In this document: piece after piece, positions 27,801 through 40,789 of the stretch | Numbering within the stretch: position 1 is the first letter of the stretch | Layout: each line of letters begins with the position of its first letter | Notes under the pieces: generated by a model | The model's input: only the letters and a program-made list of their open reading frames with translations | The model's database searches: none | Told to the model about the DNA's origin: nothing | Assembly: GCA_037576195.1 (NCBI GenBank) | Contig: CM075101.1 | Coordinates: forward strand, 51,212,001 to 51,276,000 | Reading direction: 5' to 3' | Length of the DNA stretch: 64,000 nucleotides | Source of the DNA: Phytoseiulus persimilis | Lineage: Eukaryota; Arthropoda; Arachnida; Mesostigmata; Phytoseiidae | Made by a program: the position numbers and the translations under genes

Positions 27801-28470
27801 CTTCAGAGTCTCTATCCGACATCATCCGCAGCAGATCGGAATCGGGATTCTTGCCCACAATTTCTTTGAGCCGTACTGCGAAAGGACCTTCCAGAGTTCT
27901 CCGAATCGAGCTTGATCGAGCTCATCGAACCAAGCTGGACTGCAAGGTCTGGGTCATCGGCTAAGGATTTCAGCTACGAGCTATCCGCGGGTTTTGCTTC
28001 AATCTTAGAGACGAACCATTCGATTCCCTCAAAATCTTCACGAGTGTGGAATGCGGTGCTCAGGAATGAGCCCAGCGTGTGATCACTGGCTCAGGTGGTT
28101 CATATCGACGAGGCCGCCAGAGGGCGTCGGCTCGATCGCGACGTGCACCTCGCGACCTTTTGAAACTCCGTTAACACAGTAAATGCACAGCTCCAAACAT
28201 GAAGACCGAGACCCGATATTCTGGCTGTTGGAAAACCGCTCTTCAATAATCCCCTCACAATCCCAGAACAATTTCACGCTCTGTTGCCCAAAAACAGTCG
28301 AACTTTTCAAGGCCATCCGAAGCCATGTTCGACCTTTCTATCTGTGAGCCTGAAAACCGGACATTGTCTCGGTTGCTCAGGAAAACCGGACAAACGGATG
28401 GAAAATGACATGTCCGGTCTTATGGGAGTTCTATTCATTGGACCTTTTTGAGAGGCCACGGCTTAACGCT

Positions 28471-29370
28471 GGCATCATATCGAGGCGACATCGCCGCATG
28501 GTTACGATTCGTAACCCGGTTATACATGTCAGCGAACACGATGTGGAATTTTCTGGTATGAAGGTACTTTTAGCCCTTTCCACTGGGTCGCACCACTTCA
28601 AAACTATCTCCTTATCCGGCTGATCAGCGTCCAACAGTGCATGTTGCCTCTCAAATGTATGATCAATCGCTCCCGGGACCAACTCCTTAGACCCCCAGAA
28701 ATATGAACAGGTCGACCCCGGAATAAACTACTTTTTTTTTTCTGAGTTTATACAGGTGGAAAATGCATGATGCAGACCCGCGGCCGATGTTCCGCTCGCG
28801 GGTACTGGTAGACTCGCAGACTCACTGAAAACCAAACTCTTTTCCTCGACGGGTGCCGGTATCCCTAGTTTTCTTCAGCAGGAATAACCTACCTACATTA
28901 CAGAAAGTAGATCCCGGTACCACCTCTCAAGACTCCTAGAAGCATGATCAGATCGAATCCAGAATCACCTCCTTCCACCCGAAATTCACGGTCAGATCGA
29001 CCTTGGAATCGCCCCCCCGGATTCCTAAGAGTATTATTAGTATCGATCCCGGAAGCACCTTCATAGATGGATGTTTAGAAAAAAGAACGGGTTGGCAGGG
29101 TGAGAGAATTGGGGTGGGAGGGGGTTAGTATCCCATAGTCTCACGGAGAGGCAAAGCAGTCTAGCTGACATCATATCAGGGCGCTTCACCCCATCGTTAT
29201 GATTCGCGTGCCGGTGATAAAATTGTGGGGGTGACAAAGAGGAGTGGGGGTGAAGTCTATGTCCTTCCTTGGGCCCTACAATATGCCGTTGGTTCCACAT
29301 CGATCCGATCAATCGCCGGGGAGTTCATCCACGACAAACTAACGGCTCCTGGGTTTTTACAAATTGTGGT
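28471..29370 (+). repeat. Dispersed repeat, copy B
   Basis: Longer relative of copy A. It carries the same landmark boxes, plus several imperfect copies of a unit like GATCAGATCGAxCCCGGAATxACC with CTCCTAGAAG (around 28660-28740, 28905-28980, 28990-29065). A roughly 55-base segment near its left end (28471-28527, CATCATATCGAGGCG to CCCGGTTATA) recurs diverged near its right end (29168-29222). The element is thus flanked internally by direct repeats or built from nested copies. Confidence 0.65.
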
Positions 29371-32300
29371 GGATGAGTGACAGACGCGGTTCGAAGCCTC
29401 CGGGGAAACTCTTTCCACCGCTCAGCGGAATTCTAAGGACACGCGGGTTTCGATGAAGCATCGAAAGGGTTTGAGGATTCTCCACAAAGTATTCATGAGC
29501 CGGCTCGTGTCTCTGTGAGAATCTGAGGTGCGTTGAGATACACCACGCAAAGGGGTGGTTAGCGCATCCGGAACCATGCGGGCATAAATGCATGGTCGGG
29601 GCGAGAGCAATGTATTCGAAGCTCACCGACACGGTTCGAGCCCATCGCGTACGCGATCCCTCCGAACTCGGTCACTGATGTATCTATCTTGGCGGACAAA
29701 TGTTGGAGAAGATCTGTCAGGCATTCGGTACCAGACTGCTTTCGCGGGCGAACTTCGGCGCCGAACCACCGTGCCGTGAAATGACCCTCTTGCGATAGAT
29801 GGGGAGTAGGCGAAAGCAAGAAGACACACAGTCACCCTGGAATCCCTCAGGAAATGAATCTTCCGCTTAACCTGGGTCTCACGTTGACAGGAAAGTTCTC
29901 CCAATGGACCTTGATGGAAGATTCCTCATTCGAGGCGTTTCTATCTGGGAGCACTTTCAGTGAAAACTCCGACCAGCGATTCCGTGAAAGCAACGGAGGG
30001 ATTAAATGAGCTCAGGGAAACTTTGAAGCAATCCAACTTGAGCATGTTTCAGGCACCTCGCTCGTCTGAAGCGACCATGGACGAATCCTCCCGCCTTATT
30101 TTGGGCGAGGGCCAGCCCCTTCTCATTCTGGTAACCCGCAGTGGATAACGATTGTCATCATAATAGCGTGGCTGGGCTACCGAGAGCGTCCCGCTCAGAC
30201 AGGACGCCGGAGAAAAGCGACAGAGTCCTGACAAGGAAGGTAGTTGCGGGTATCACATCATCATAATAGCAGCGGGGTTCACAGGGGACGATTTTGGAGG
30301 CCCATGGAATGATGGATGGAAACTCACCCGAGAGTCGAATGAACCAATTTCAATGAGAGTTATCTAAGGATGATTGTACTCAAAGGTTACGGATGCGCTT
30401 CGTCTGGGAGCGATTCCGTTGTTCGCATGTGAGCTTCATCAGGATCGGCTCCAGGATGAGGAAGAGACGGTTGATATATGTAGGTCACGCTGCTGAGCCT
30501 CGGTATCCGAATCGAAGAACGGAGAATCGGATCGAGCGCCTCACATATTTTAAAAGTGGCGAAACGAGCCAACCTTGCTCGAAATAATCTATCGATGTTC
30601 GATAAGCCGAAAATGTCCCTCGTTTCCATGTTTCGTTTGTCCTGAGTTCGAAGAAATCCACTCCGCTACAGTTGAAAATCTTACCCTCCTCTCAGAGAAG
30701 GGAACCTGTGTTGTATGATGATGTTAGCAAGATTTCGCCGAGGCGACTTTCCGAAACGTTCTCCCAGGCCTGTGGAAACGGAGACTTCCGGTGCCAACGC
30801 CGCGACCTGAGTCACTCATATCGATGAGCACTGAGGGGAAAGTAATTTTCAGCAGCCTAGCACGGCGAGGGTCGAATGGTAGCTCGAAATCCTGGGTGGA
30901 CTCTTGGGCGGACAGCTATGTGGTGAGATGTTTTGAAGCATATTTGTGGCCCGTCGATTACATTTACCAACCTCGAGAGAACTGGCATACAAGGTGTATC
31001 TTTTCTGACCTGTTATGCCACGAACAGCGGAAAAAACGGAGCATGTCTGCTTGGGATCAGTCGCCGCAGGGGTCTAAGAACGAACTGGACTTGATTCTGA
31101 ACCAGTGTTTTGCGGTTCATCCCTTCCGACATTTTCCGAGGACTGACGCGGAGTACTCAGGGAAAATTGCCCAACTCCTCACTCGACACAGACTGCGTGT
31201 TTGCTTCCTGGGGAGCCAAGTCGGCTCAAGCTACCACACAGCGGGAGCCCCAGAGGGCTAGCGAGGCTCTTTACGTAACTTGGGACTTATTCGAAGAATT
31301 CAGCGTCACTCAATGCGGGAGTCATCAAGAGCCGCAATATGTGTAAATGGACGACGACAGGGAAACGAAAGTCTCGAGCTAGGGCGCGATATTATCGTGG
31401 ATTTTCCCCCCGGTGTTTTTCCTTCGCCGCCGACAGCGGCCCACCCGTCGCCGCTTATTTCGCATTGCTGGTTATTGCCGCCACCGTGAATTGAGCTTGA
31501 TTCATTCTAACGATTCTATTCAAACGACCACTGAGCGAAATGTGTTTACTCGGGCTCTGTTTAACCAAAGGCAAGCACGTGACGAGGAGAGAGTGTACAA
31601 ACGACATGAGTCGATGGAGATTCGTCGCAGCCTCGATTCCTTGACTGAGCGAATATAAACAACGCAGAACCCTCCGAGCCCTACGCCGTGCCTGCCCGTT
31701 GGGGGCTACCGCCGACGACTTTTCCGCAAGATTTCCAGTTCTGTGGTCGATACGCGAGCCTGAAACCTCGATGAGAGACCGGACCACACTTGGAGCGAGA
31801 AACCCCGCGCCAGCTCCGCTCTGAGATCGCCCCTCAAGGAGCCGAGTCGAAGATTCCGCAACCATTCAACAGACTTGGTCTTTTGAGAGATGCGCTTTGC
31901 GGAGAGGGAGCAAGCAAGCAAAACGAGCGTCCCCGACAAGAACGACCCCTCTCCCGTGTCCTTCAGTTCTTTCCCGTCAACTCCAGCGTCTTCGTCGCAG
32001 AATCCCTCCAAAATCAAGGCGAGAGAACGGATGGGCACAGCGGACAGGAATGATGCGACGAACATTCCGGAACAGACAAGAGCTCAAATGTCAACTCCTC
32101 ACACACACTATCAACTTGCGAGACTACACAATAGCCACTCGGGCAGAGCAGCAGAATATACTTGAAAAGACATTGTCATCAAGGCGCTATACTCGCGAGT
32201 CATTCTTCTCTCCGACCGTCGCTCGTCAACCGCATCTGTCTACCATCCTGGGTTGCTTCTCAGCAAGAGACCAATGCGATCCGAGGACGAAGAACTCCAG

Positions 32301-33721
32301 AAAGGGTCCCACTCATGGAATTGTCGGTGCTCATTGCCCCACCTGGATCCAATCCTTTGGCTCCTGAAACTGGCTAGAGCCTCTTACTTGTATCTTCAAG
32401 TTTACTTGTTTTTTCCTACAGCCATGGAACTCCGCGAGGGTACTAGTCCTTAAAATAAGAAAGCTTACGATTCGGTCCCATGAACCACTCGGGTTAAGGA
32501 ATAACCTTGGTATAGAGGTCACCCTTGCAAAAATAAGCTCGATATGGGATAGTAAGCCTAGGAAGTACTTCCTGAGAAACGCATGGCCAGGAAATTTCCA
32601 AAGGCTGTCGTGGACTGGATGCAAATAGCTTCTGCTCCAACAAATGACTTCCGATCTTGAGAGTCCGCTGTATCGCTATAGCTCTGAGAGAACTGGAATG
32701 ACAACCCCGGCAAGAAAGTCTGGAAGATTCGCGTTCAAAGTCACGGAACTCGGACAAACTTCGAGAGCGTGATCCGGACCGCGAGTCGAGTAACCAAGTC
32801 GAGTTCAAACTCCTCGAGATCTAGAGTTCGCGGAGAATTTCCTGCTAGAATGCAGGAAAGAGCTGGTAACCGTTATACATAAAGAGCTATTGGTGTTGCA
32901 CTGATGAACGACTTCTTTCGGAAACCGCTCTTCGAGGGTTATCCTCTGTTGTGAGCTTGAAGGTCGGCCGAGTGCTTCACCGGAGCAGTGATTCCAATTG
33001 ATTGGCCTCCCTGGACTATGTAGAAGATACGTATAGGAAGATATAGCTCCCTCAATTCCTTAACTTCTCTTCGAATTTCATCGAGCGTGGAGAGCTGCTC
33101 CATAGTTGATTGAGCAGGAGAATCACACGCATCAACCCTATTTCTTGGATTCCGGGCCGGCACTCGGCCTAGTCTCTCCGTGCTTCACTCTGCTTAGACC
33201 TGTTGGGGTCAGAGACTCTGGGGCGCATCAAAGGAATGATGGAAAAGCACATCTCCGCTTGCCGAAAAATTCCGTCCCTGTCAATCCGTGTTTTCTATAA
33301 CACTCGATTGGGTTCACAGAGAATCTCGCAAGAACCTCCACTCGGCTGACAACCATCGATGCTCAGTCGCCTCTCGAAGTTCCGTCGGATGAATGAGCCA
33401 TTTCTATCTGACGGAAGCTGATGTTCATTAAGATTGTCCACATGCGTATGAGTCGCACATACATACAGTGGTATGCAAATATGATAAGTGGGACATCCAT
33501 GTTCATGTTAAGACCAATAAATCTGATCGTGACAAATCGGATCGGTCGCAACCTTATCCGCGTGCGCTGCTAGGCTTTGCTCATTGATATTGACAATTAT
33601 CAAATTTGCTTTCCTATCGTCTGCTAAGAAATTTTATACATCGGTTGATATGGTCGGGAGGCGGTGAGCTTCTTGTCTCACATTCACTCCCGACTCCTCA
33701 AATTCTTGGACTCTCGGAACC
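29371..33721. other. No recognised gene
   Basis: The best candidates are a Ser/Pro-rich frame on the plus strand (31890-32165, with PVSFSSFPSTPASSSQNPSK) and a minus-strand frame (32939-33163) with the helix-like TLDEIRREVKELRELY. No domain, start or splice chain could be established. The part beside the Helitron may include its undetected 3' terminus. Confidence 0.5.
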
Positions 33722-34770
33722 TCAGGCTTGAGAAGAAACGAATTTATCGATTGCATTCGTGAGGATAAGGCCTTGAAGCGACGTCACTCTACTGAGAGCC
33801 ACGTAACCCAAATGTTGCCTTTGATTCTCATCGTAGTCATGAGCGATTTGATCCAAGGTTGCTCCTCGCGACTTATGGATTCATAGTGCGCAAGCTGACA
33901 AGAGCGGGAATTGGAGTCGGCCACATTTTATTCTAGTTTGTACTTTTATTCTCGCTGATCGTAATTCGATTGGTACCCATTGCTCTTTGAGAGCTTCTGA
34001 TTTGGAACGGATATGTAGTCTGTATTTCAACCGTTCCAGACGTCCTATATAGTCGGTGTCGAATTCCAGCCATACACGTTTCGACCTGTTGTCATCACAC
34101 GAACCTGGGCAATGTTCAACGTGACTCGCCTATGGCTCCGTTTACCAATCCATCTACCACATCTATGCTCATTGTTAGCTTGTATGGATAGCCTTCAGTG
34201 AATGTTAACCGGTACGGCAGATTGCCTGTGTTTTGACATTTCATGCGGTGCACCCCGAGCTGTACCCCGTGTAAGAATCCGACGCAATGCTGATCTCTGT
34301 GGTTGGTGTGGTAGGAACCGCGTTTCTGTTGTAGGCTTCAACATCTTCATTGTTGAAGATGAGGCGGACTACGTCACTGTGTAAGTTCTCGTCACAGCGC
34401 CCACGCGGTCGGAATCGTGATTGGATCATATTTGTTTACTGCGCGTCAAATTTTTCGCCGCAACCGATTTTTATGAGCACCGCAGAGAGGTTGATATCGT
34501 TTTGTCGCATCACTCTCACCAGCGAAACTAATCCAACGATTGCCATAGAACAGCTCTACCTCCTAGAGATCTCTGTACAGCGCTGTACCCGGGAGCAGCA
34601 TTGACTGGTGGTAATTGCTTAAGGTCGCCGCATGCGAACAAATCTAAACCGCCAAAGTTGTTTTCGTAGTCGCCTTTCATTCCTGGTAATCGTGAGTTGA
34701 CCGAATGGAAAACATGTGTACTGCACATACTTATTTCGTCTATGATCACACATTTAAAGTTTTGCAGCAG
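33722..34770 (-). pseudogene. Helitron Pif1-like helicase, C-terminal half (Walker B to motif VI)
   Basis: Homology continues in several frames: CVIIDEISM (Walker B), FGGLDLFACGDLKQLPPV, then after a stop VRVMRQNDINLSAVLIKIG, IQSRFRPRGRCDEN and DTYTGY-like text, then SIDVVDGLVNGAIGE, and finally LSACALTIHKSRGATLDQ with YVALSRVTSLQGLILTN. The last two are helicase motifs V and VI. The reading ends at a TGA (33722-33724). There are at least three frame changes, so no single protein can be made. Confidence 0.85.
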
Positions 34771-35540
34771 ATGGCGATGAGTTTGGAGCGTTGCGTTGGG
34801 AAGTTGCGCCGTTTGTCTCGTAGAGTGAGCCGGAAAGCGGCATGAACAGTTACTCCGTTTCTCCCGACCGCTGCTTTGCCCGTTGTTGCTGTCGCTATGT
34901 ATGCATTGTTCAATGAATTGTGCTGACGAGTATAGCGATTGTATGTTTCCATTAGAGCTTTCAAAGTGAACATTTTCCCACAACCCGCTGGACCTGTCAT
35001 AAAAATTTGGATCGGTTCCCGGTTTGGATCGTGTTGGCGATGTATGACTTCCAAAATGAGTACGCGTTGCTCGGCATTTGTTTGACGCATCAAGGCGCAA
35101 TAGTCCTCTTTGCTCATGCAATTACTTCTTGGTCTTGTCGCGCTCACAGAGGTTGGGATTGTACGTTCATTCAGATCATCATTATCCACTGGTAACGAGG
35201 AGTGTACGGAGTCCTTGTTTTCCTCAGAAGAATCGGTGACAATTTCTTCGTTCATGGAGCACATTTCTTCAATTTCACGTAGAAATGTTCCGATGTTGAT
35301 GTTGCTCTCGAATTCTTTGCGCCTTTCCTGTATCTCAAGTTTTCTTGCTTCAAATATTTGACTTAAGATGTCGCGATCGTGGATCTCGACGTGTTCATCA
35401 CGGAATGACACGTGGAGAGTGACCAACTCTTGTATGTAATCTTTAAGGCTGTTCTTAACGTAGTTGCGGGATCTTATGATTTTGCATCCTATATGTCGTT
35501 TGAGAACGCGATAGTCATCTACAGGTTCGTCGTCATCCAT
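34746..35540 (-). pseudogene. Helitron Pif1-like helicase, N-terminal half (Walker A)
   Basis: A 264-residue open frame, the longest in the window. It begins with the Helitron linker block (EIHDRDILSQIF, IQERRKEFESN) and runs into the helicase: FMTGPAGCGKMFTLKALMET (Walker A, GPAGCGK), ATATTGKAAV and VTVHAAFRL. The frame is lost near 34770, where homology jumps to another frame. The usual GKT has become GKM, itself a possible loss-of-function change. Confidence 0.9.
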
Positions 35541-35623
35541 TCTTTGTCCTACCCCAGCATCTTAATCGTTCCCTCCATTCTCGTTGGATTTTTCCCCAGG
35601 GCTTTATAACGCTGCGCATCGCG

Positions 35624-36061
35624 CTAGCGTTGTATATTTTCAATGTCACTCTGCTCATGAGCTGAGTTTGATCTGATTCTGGATTCGCTCCATGTATTCA
35701 TCATTGTCCGTTCTCGATGCAACTGACTTATTCCTCGATTGGATTTGTTGACATAATCAATAACGTAGGTGGCGCAGGTATACGGATCGAGTATGATTCG
35801 CAGATCCATGTTCGAATCTAGCGTGGACGCTATCCAATGGTTGAATGTGTTCACGCATATTTGAGTCATATCTCACTTGAACATCATATATTGGCGCTTT
35901 GAGCTCGATCTCGCCAAGTCTTCGTATTGGCCGTAATTGCAGTCAATATCAGCTAAAACATCATGAATCGCGACGTAGGCTTTTGTATCCTGTAAAATGC
36001 GCGCGTAAGCTACTTTGTTCTTGAGAAGATCCCGCCGTTGGCCCTGCTCATGCAAAGGCAT
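35624..36061 (-). pseudogene. Helitron Rep C-terminal part with the Tyr pair, broken
   Basis: Two open pieces continue the Rep reading downstream of the HAH motif. The second reads NMDLRIILDPYTCATYVIDY followed by VNKSNRGISQL, the conserved Helitron block that carries the two catalytic tyrosines spaced by four (YVIDY). A TGA at about 35870 separates the pieces, and the frame closes at 35624. Beyond it the linker to the helicase is much shorter than normal. Confidence 0.8.
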
Positions 36062-36895
36062 CAGTACTCTTGTTTGAAGTAGGGGATACTATTGAAGCGA
36101 CAGTGCTTTTCGCCCCGTTTTGTACAGGTAAATGTGTGAGTGTCAGTTTGAGTTCGTTCATACTCTGTTCTGATAGATCATCTTTATCCACACTACACGA
36201 ATCAGTGATCATCTGTTTTGTGCGTGGCATATCTTCCGACAAATCTTCTTCCGGAGCATTCTCTGACCAGAGTAATATATGAGCGTGTGGGCTGCCTCTC
36301 TGCTGGAATTCTGTGCGTAAGAAATAATCAATGACGCTATATTGCCGGGAAGGGTTATATTGTTTGGTTGTGCTCAGTATTGCCATGATAGTATGTACCA
36401 ACTTGTGGGAATAGATGGAACACGCCAACAAGAAAGAATGTTCGTACCGACCAAGTTCTTCGAAGTCTCTAGATTTGTACTCGTCAGACCGCTTGTACAG
36501 AATACGAAGTAAATTCCGCCAATTCATCTCGCTCGCGCTCATGGTCAAGAACGCAGTTGGCTTACCAAGTTGACGGATCATGGCGGAAAGATCTTTCTTC
36601 CGAGTAGACCAGTATTGAACAGAGTTTGGAATTGTCCGCAAAATGCTTCATTGGTGTCTATGCGTCGCACGGTGTGCTGTTTTTTCGACGGTAAGGTCGA
36701 TGTCTCGACAGTGCCGACGAATTTCCCGACGTAGAGAAACGAGAACGATAGACATTTGAGCAGAGGATCAATAGGAAGGCTGATACAGGACGAATTCAAC
36801 GACATCGAGTGGAGCGGATTCGTACCCGAACACGTTGAGCGTCGTGTTTGCTCCATCACCGGCCATTGGATTCGTTTGCTCGGATTGAAGTTCAC
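36048..36895 (-). pseudogene. Helitron Rep N-terminal part (HUH endonuclease), frameshifted
   Basis: The frame ending at 36048 contains IPNSVQYW, MIRQLGKPTAFLTMSASE and, about 115 residues in, FQQRGSPHAHILLW. This last is the Helitron Rep motif 2 with both metal-binding histidines (HAH). These blocks match the Helitron_like_N family in order. The upstream part (36578-36895) is in another frame and only loosely recognisable. The frame is lost again near 36050. In an active element the domain nicks one strand at the transposon end. Confidence 0.85.
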
Positions 36896-39800
36896 GCGCG
36901 CGTTTTACACACCGTCGTAGTCCTATGCGGCTACCGGCTCACCGGCGGACTGAGCATGAGGACCTTTCTCCTCAGTGCTGTTTTCTCGTTGTTGCAGACG
37001 AGCGTGTCGCCGGATCCTGAAAATTGCCGTACCGACAATCGATAACTCCGGAGTTTGGCTCCCGCGCCGTTGGTTTGCTGGACGGTCTCAGGTCATACAG
37101 AATGACGACTGACGATTCCTGCCCAACAACAGCCGCCATCACTTTGTCAACGAAATCTCCAAGAAGTTTAACCCGTTCATTATCGACCAGATCAACATTG
37201 ACCAATTGACCCGAGACGGATGCCATCGAGCTCCGAATCACGCTCATGAAGTTTCACAAGAATTGGGAGCGAACGCCACAGATATCTTTCAGACCCTTTC
37301 CGTCGTATACATGTGTAGATTTTCCGATTCCGCTGTGAGGCTCATCCACACGGATCCTATCATGAGAACGTGTCCGGCATGGCCGATCGGCCGCGACACA
37401 AATCTGAGGGAACAGCTTTCATCTGATGAGGCATCATCGGGAAACAATCGATCATCGAAGTGATTCCCTCAGAGTTTCGAGTTAGCTAATATCCTCGAAG
37501 TGAGGGAGTTTGGCCACTCCAAAACCGCATGTAAACCCACGCCTTACCATCTCCTGTTATCGATCCCGGGGTCCAAGGGGGATGTTTAAAACTTTTTCCA
37601 CGCCTCTCCCGACTCCTCTGAGCAGGGCGCGTCGTCATCGTCGTGCTCAGTCGGAATTCCCCAGTCAGCTTCTAATCATCGTTTGACTTTGTAGTAGGAG
37701 TGGAGCTCTCAATATCAACCCTAGCGGGAGGCCTGTGCGAGGCCAAGAAAAAAAATTCTGAAGGAAGAATCGAAATATCCTGGATACCGTCTCAGCAAAC
37801 TCTTCGAAACGCGAACAACAGAATCAGGCGCTCTCTATATCAATTGCGGCAGGCATAATGCAAAGAGATTTCTGGCGTGACGGGAATTCAGCAAGGTGAA
37901 GCGTCGTTTCAACGACGTTCGACTCTGATTCCGGACTGGTGAGTCGAGATCCACCTGTATGTTTGATAGACAAAATGGGCGAAAGCAAGTTCTGTTCCGA
38001 AGGAGTGTGGTGGAAGCGATCATGTTTGATTGTGCTAATGCTGAAAAAAGTCTCGTTCCCACTGCGGGGCTCGGTAAAACCGCCGATGGAACGGATGGCC
38101 TAAAGAATAAATTTGAAATCCTCGCGGCTGTTCGCAATCAACTCTTGACGCATGAGGCAGGGAAGCCAGGGAGGAATTCGAAAATCCGATGACAAATGGG
38201 TCTTCATTGTGGCGGGCCTGCCACATGTCTCCGGGTGCGGGGAGTCAGAATGAAAAAAGCGATTCGTTTCATCTCGCTCGATCCACACTTCCGTGTCCCA
38301 CATTGGAGCCCTGCTGCCCCGGGCGTTATGCTGGTTGGGAATATTTGTGTAAATGTGCAAGTCCCATCGACAGAACGACGTCGGATGAGAGAAAGGTATT
38401 CGCCTGGACGGGAAGACCAGAGAAAATACGTTCGCTGATCTGTCGCTCCCATAGCCTCGGGTCAAGAGACCCTTTGGGACTCATTCACGGCACCAGGTGT
38501 TGCATTGAGGGCTGAAAGAACTTTTCCTGGAAGAAATCCCAGCTCCTGCTCTCAACGATTGCTCTTGGTTCGCATGACTGACCCAATCCTCTTGGATAGA
38601 GTTCTCAGCTCCTTGATCATATTAGTTTGAAGACCGCCTATCGGGAACCGGCGTCCTGGTCTGCGAAGCAATGAAGAGGAGCTGTCAGTCTCCTTTTCTT
38701 GACGAGCGCAAGCTTCTCCGGGAGAACCAAGTAGTTGAGACACTGCACTCACGCTGATGTGAAATGTCCACGGAACCTGGGAATCGAACTTGAGTCGAAA
38801 TCTAGCCGGGCCTCATTCAAACCAGTGAGAGATTCCTTTCATCTTAATTATCTTACCCAATTAGCGGGGAGAAGGATCTCTGTAATATTCCGGAGACGGC
38901 GCTCCCTCTGGAATCCCGCAGAGCAATCCAGGTGAACGAAATCGTACGAATTACTTGTCCGATCCTTCTTCTCCGAATTCGGAAGCGTCGGATTCAGGGT
39001 CCTCAAAGAAACCGCATATCTCTCAGAAAGACGAAAACAGGCGAGATTCGACGGATCCATCAAGAATTCAGGAGTCGCAGGATAATCAGAGATTCATTGT
39101 GACTGGGAAAATGTCCTTCTGACCCCGTGAAGCTAGCCGATTCCCTGGAGGAACCATTGAATGCGACGAAGCTTTCAGAAAATGTTGAGCGGAGCAAATA
39201 TGGAAGCGATGCTGAAGCGTGTCATCGAGAAGTTCAGTAAGAAGGCTATTATGGCACCGGCAGTAACAGCTACGGGCACCCTGAGAAACAGCCCCCGAAT
39301 TCCAAATACGATCCAGATGGAAGCCTGAGTCCCGAGCTGTGGTTTCGCCAGAATGAAAATATGCTTCGATCCAAAGGAGCAGCACAAAATTATGCTCCTG
39401 CCACGGTTCGTCTCATTATACAAGAGCAGTATGGAGGGTGGGCTCCCGAAGAAGTATTCTGAACTCGAGTCAGGAGACACGATTACGCTACTCGAAGAAT
39501 TGTTCGGACACTGAGGGCCTGAGATTGCTCGCCGCTGTGGACAGCCACAGACGGAGTGTACGGACACCAACGATGAGACTCGACCTACGTTTCCGCTCAC
39601 AAAAAACGGAAAGTCATAATCTTGGAAGCACTCTGGACAGACCATGAAGTACCAGAGCGAGTTCTATCCTTCACCATTCTTGAGAGCAGAAAATGATGAA
39701 ATCAACTATTTTTCAACTCAATGTGGTCACGAAACGTTCGAGTCCGATTTTCACACTCTGAAATTATAGCTAAAAGCTGTACTAGGAGTTTCTAGGAGAC

Positions 39801-39989
39801 GCAACGAGTTTTTCGAGCGATGGTTGGGGATAGACGGAAGATTGTCATGACTGAAACTGTTTATTTCACTGGGCTGGGCGAAACGCTGGCAGGAAACGAT
39901 GGCGGAAAAAACAACGGAAACAACAGAGCGATATTTTAGAGCTCGTTGCGGTGGACAATTCCACTCACGGGACATGGGATTAAGAAGTC
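36896..39989. other. No recognised gene between the Helitron and the Gag fragment
   Basis: A minus-strand frame at 36972-37247 (VNVDLVDNERVKLLGDFVDK) has good coding composition but no known family. A plus-strand stretch at 39330-39465 (LSPELWFRQNENMLRSKG) could be an exon or more of the retroelement's Gag. A short match to copy B of the dispersed repeat (TATCGATCCCGG, then GGATGTTTA) occurs at about 37558-37592. Confidence 0.4.
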
Positions 39990-40440
39990 TGACGTCCATC
40001 GTTCCAAGACTATGAATTTCCGTTTTCCGTTGAACCGGGACACATGTCTAGATTGGACGTAGAACGACTACGCTAGTATGATGAACCGGAGACACGAGCT
40101 CTCGGACATATCCGAGATAACCGTGGACCAGATGAAAAGTCTTCTTTGGCTCTGGGGACTCAGAGGTTCTGAACACGAAGAGGTTCGAGAACTTGCAATC
40201 CCGTCCGTGGATGAGAAATCGATATCAACACTGCGAAAGCTGCATCAAGACATCAAGAGGTCCCACGCCTCCATCGAACTTCTCAGTCCATTTCAAGAGG
40301 AACACGCATCGAAGTTCATGCGGTGTTCCGAGGAAAACCAACTCAATCCTGCCGAGGAATGCATTCCAGAGAAAGGTGCCCATACCGACCTGCCAGGAAT
40401 GTGGTGAGATTGGTCATATCATATGACGTACAGGAGAACA
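39990..40440 (+). pseudogene. Ty3/gypsy-type Gag fragment with degenerate zinc knuckle
   Basis: The frame from about 40062 reads NDYASMMNRRHEL, EITVDQMKSLLWLWGLRG, EVRELAI and a TLRKLHQDI-like stretch. This is the block, typical of invertebrate gypsy Gag, that lies just before the CCHC fingers. An in-frame TAG sits directly before it. After about 40320 the homology moves to other frames: ERCPYR in one, TCQECGEIGHI in another. This gives C-X2-C-X4-H with the last cysteine lost. At least two frameshifts. Possible further Gag text lies at 39180-39470 but is too weak to claim. Confidence 0.65.
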
Positions 40441-40789
40441 GCTGGTCTTCAAGGGAAGTTCCCGGCAGAGCTCTTCCCCGGTCGCTAGCTTCCAACCGAG
40501 CTTTCCTTGCTCAGACCCGACCCGGAAAACCCCACGCAATGGGAGAATCAAGCGCGGTAGGATCATGAAGGCACATTAAGCCATTAGGTGAAGGCATCCC
40601 GCTTCGCGAAGCGTTTCCCAGAGAATGTGAGATCCTTCAAACCTCGCGACGCGACTCCGTCGCTTCCTCGAGCAGATCATCATCATAACATATAGGTGAA
40701 ATGAAGAAATCTGATCAATAGGTCGCTGGGAAGACGAAAAGCAACCCATCCCGGTTCCCATCTGAATCGCGCTCAATGAAGGATATCAA

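Larger units (their letters stand above)
10289..28470. other. No recognised gene; scattered open frames
   Basis: Open frames with coding-like composition but no known domain: 13924-14439 minus (171 residues), 20031-20663 plus (210), 21507-22025 minus (172; contains GEWEPHWKHQLTKSL), 23495-23800 minus (ending in a good gtgaga donor) and 26391-26953 minus (two overlapping frames, one ending in a gtaatt donor). Given the short-exon gene style of this genome some may be true exons, but I could not link any into a phase-consistent model. Confidence 0.5.
33722..36895 (-). mobile_element. Helitron (RepHel) remnant, decayed
   Basis: On the minus strand, the Rep (HUH nuclease) and Pif1-like helicase parts typical of autonomous rolling-circle Helitrons follow one another in the expected order, but in several reading frames separated by stops and frameshifts. 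The recognisable coding stretch is about 3.2 kb, against roughly 4.3 kb expected for a full RepHel, so internal sequence is lost, mainly between Rep and helicase. The stretch looks more AT-rich than its flanks. I could not fix the termini: no clear 5' TC start, and no convincing CTRR end with its GC hairpin below 33,722. The nearest candidate is a CTAGC about 150 bases downstream of the helicase stop. Non-autonomous now. Confidence 0.93.

Noticed and set aside
31706..32367. Overlapping frames of 119-156 residues on both strands.
   Set aside because: Three or more frames are open over the same bases and no domain appears in any, so openness here reflects base composition rather than a clear gene.
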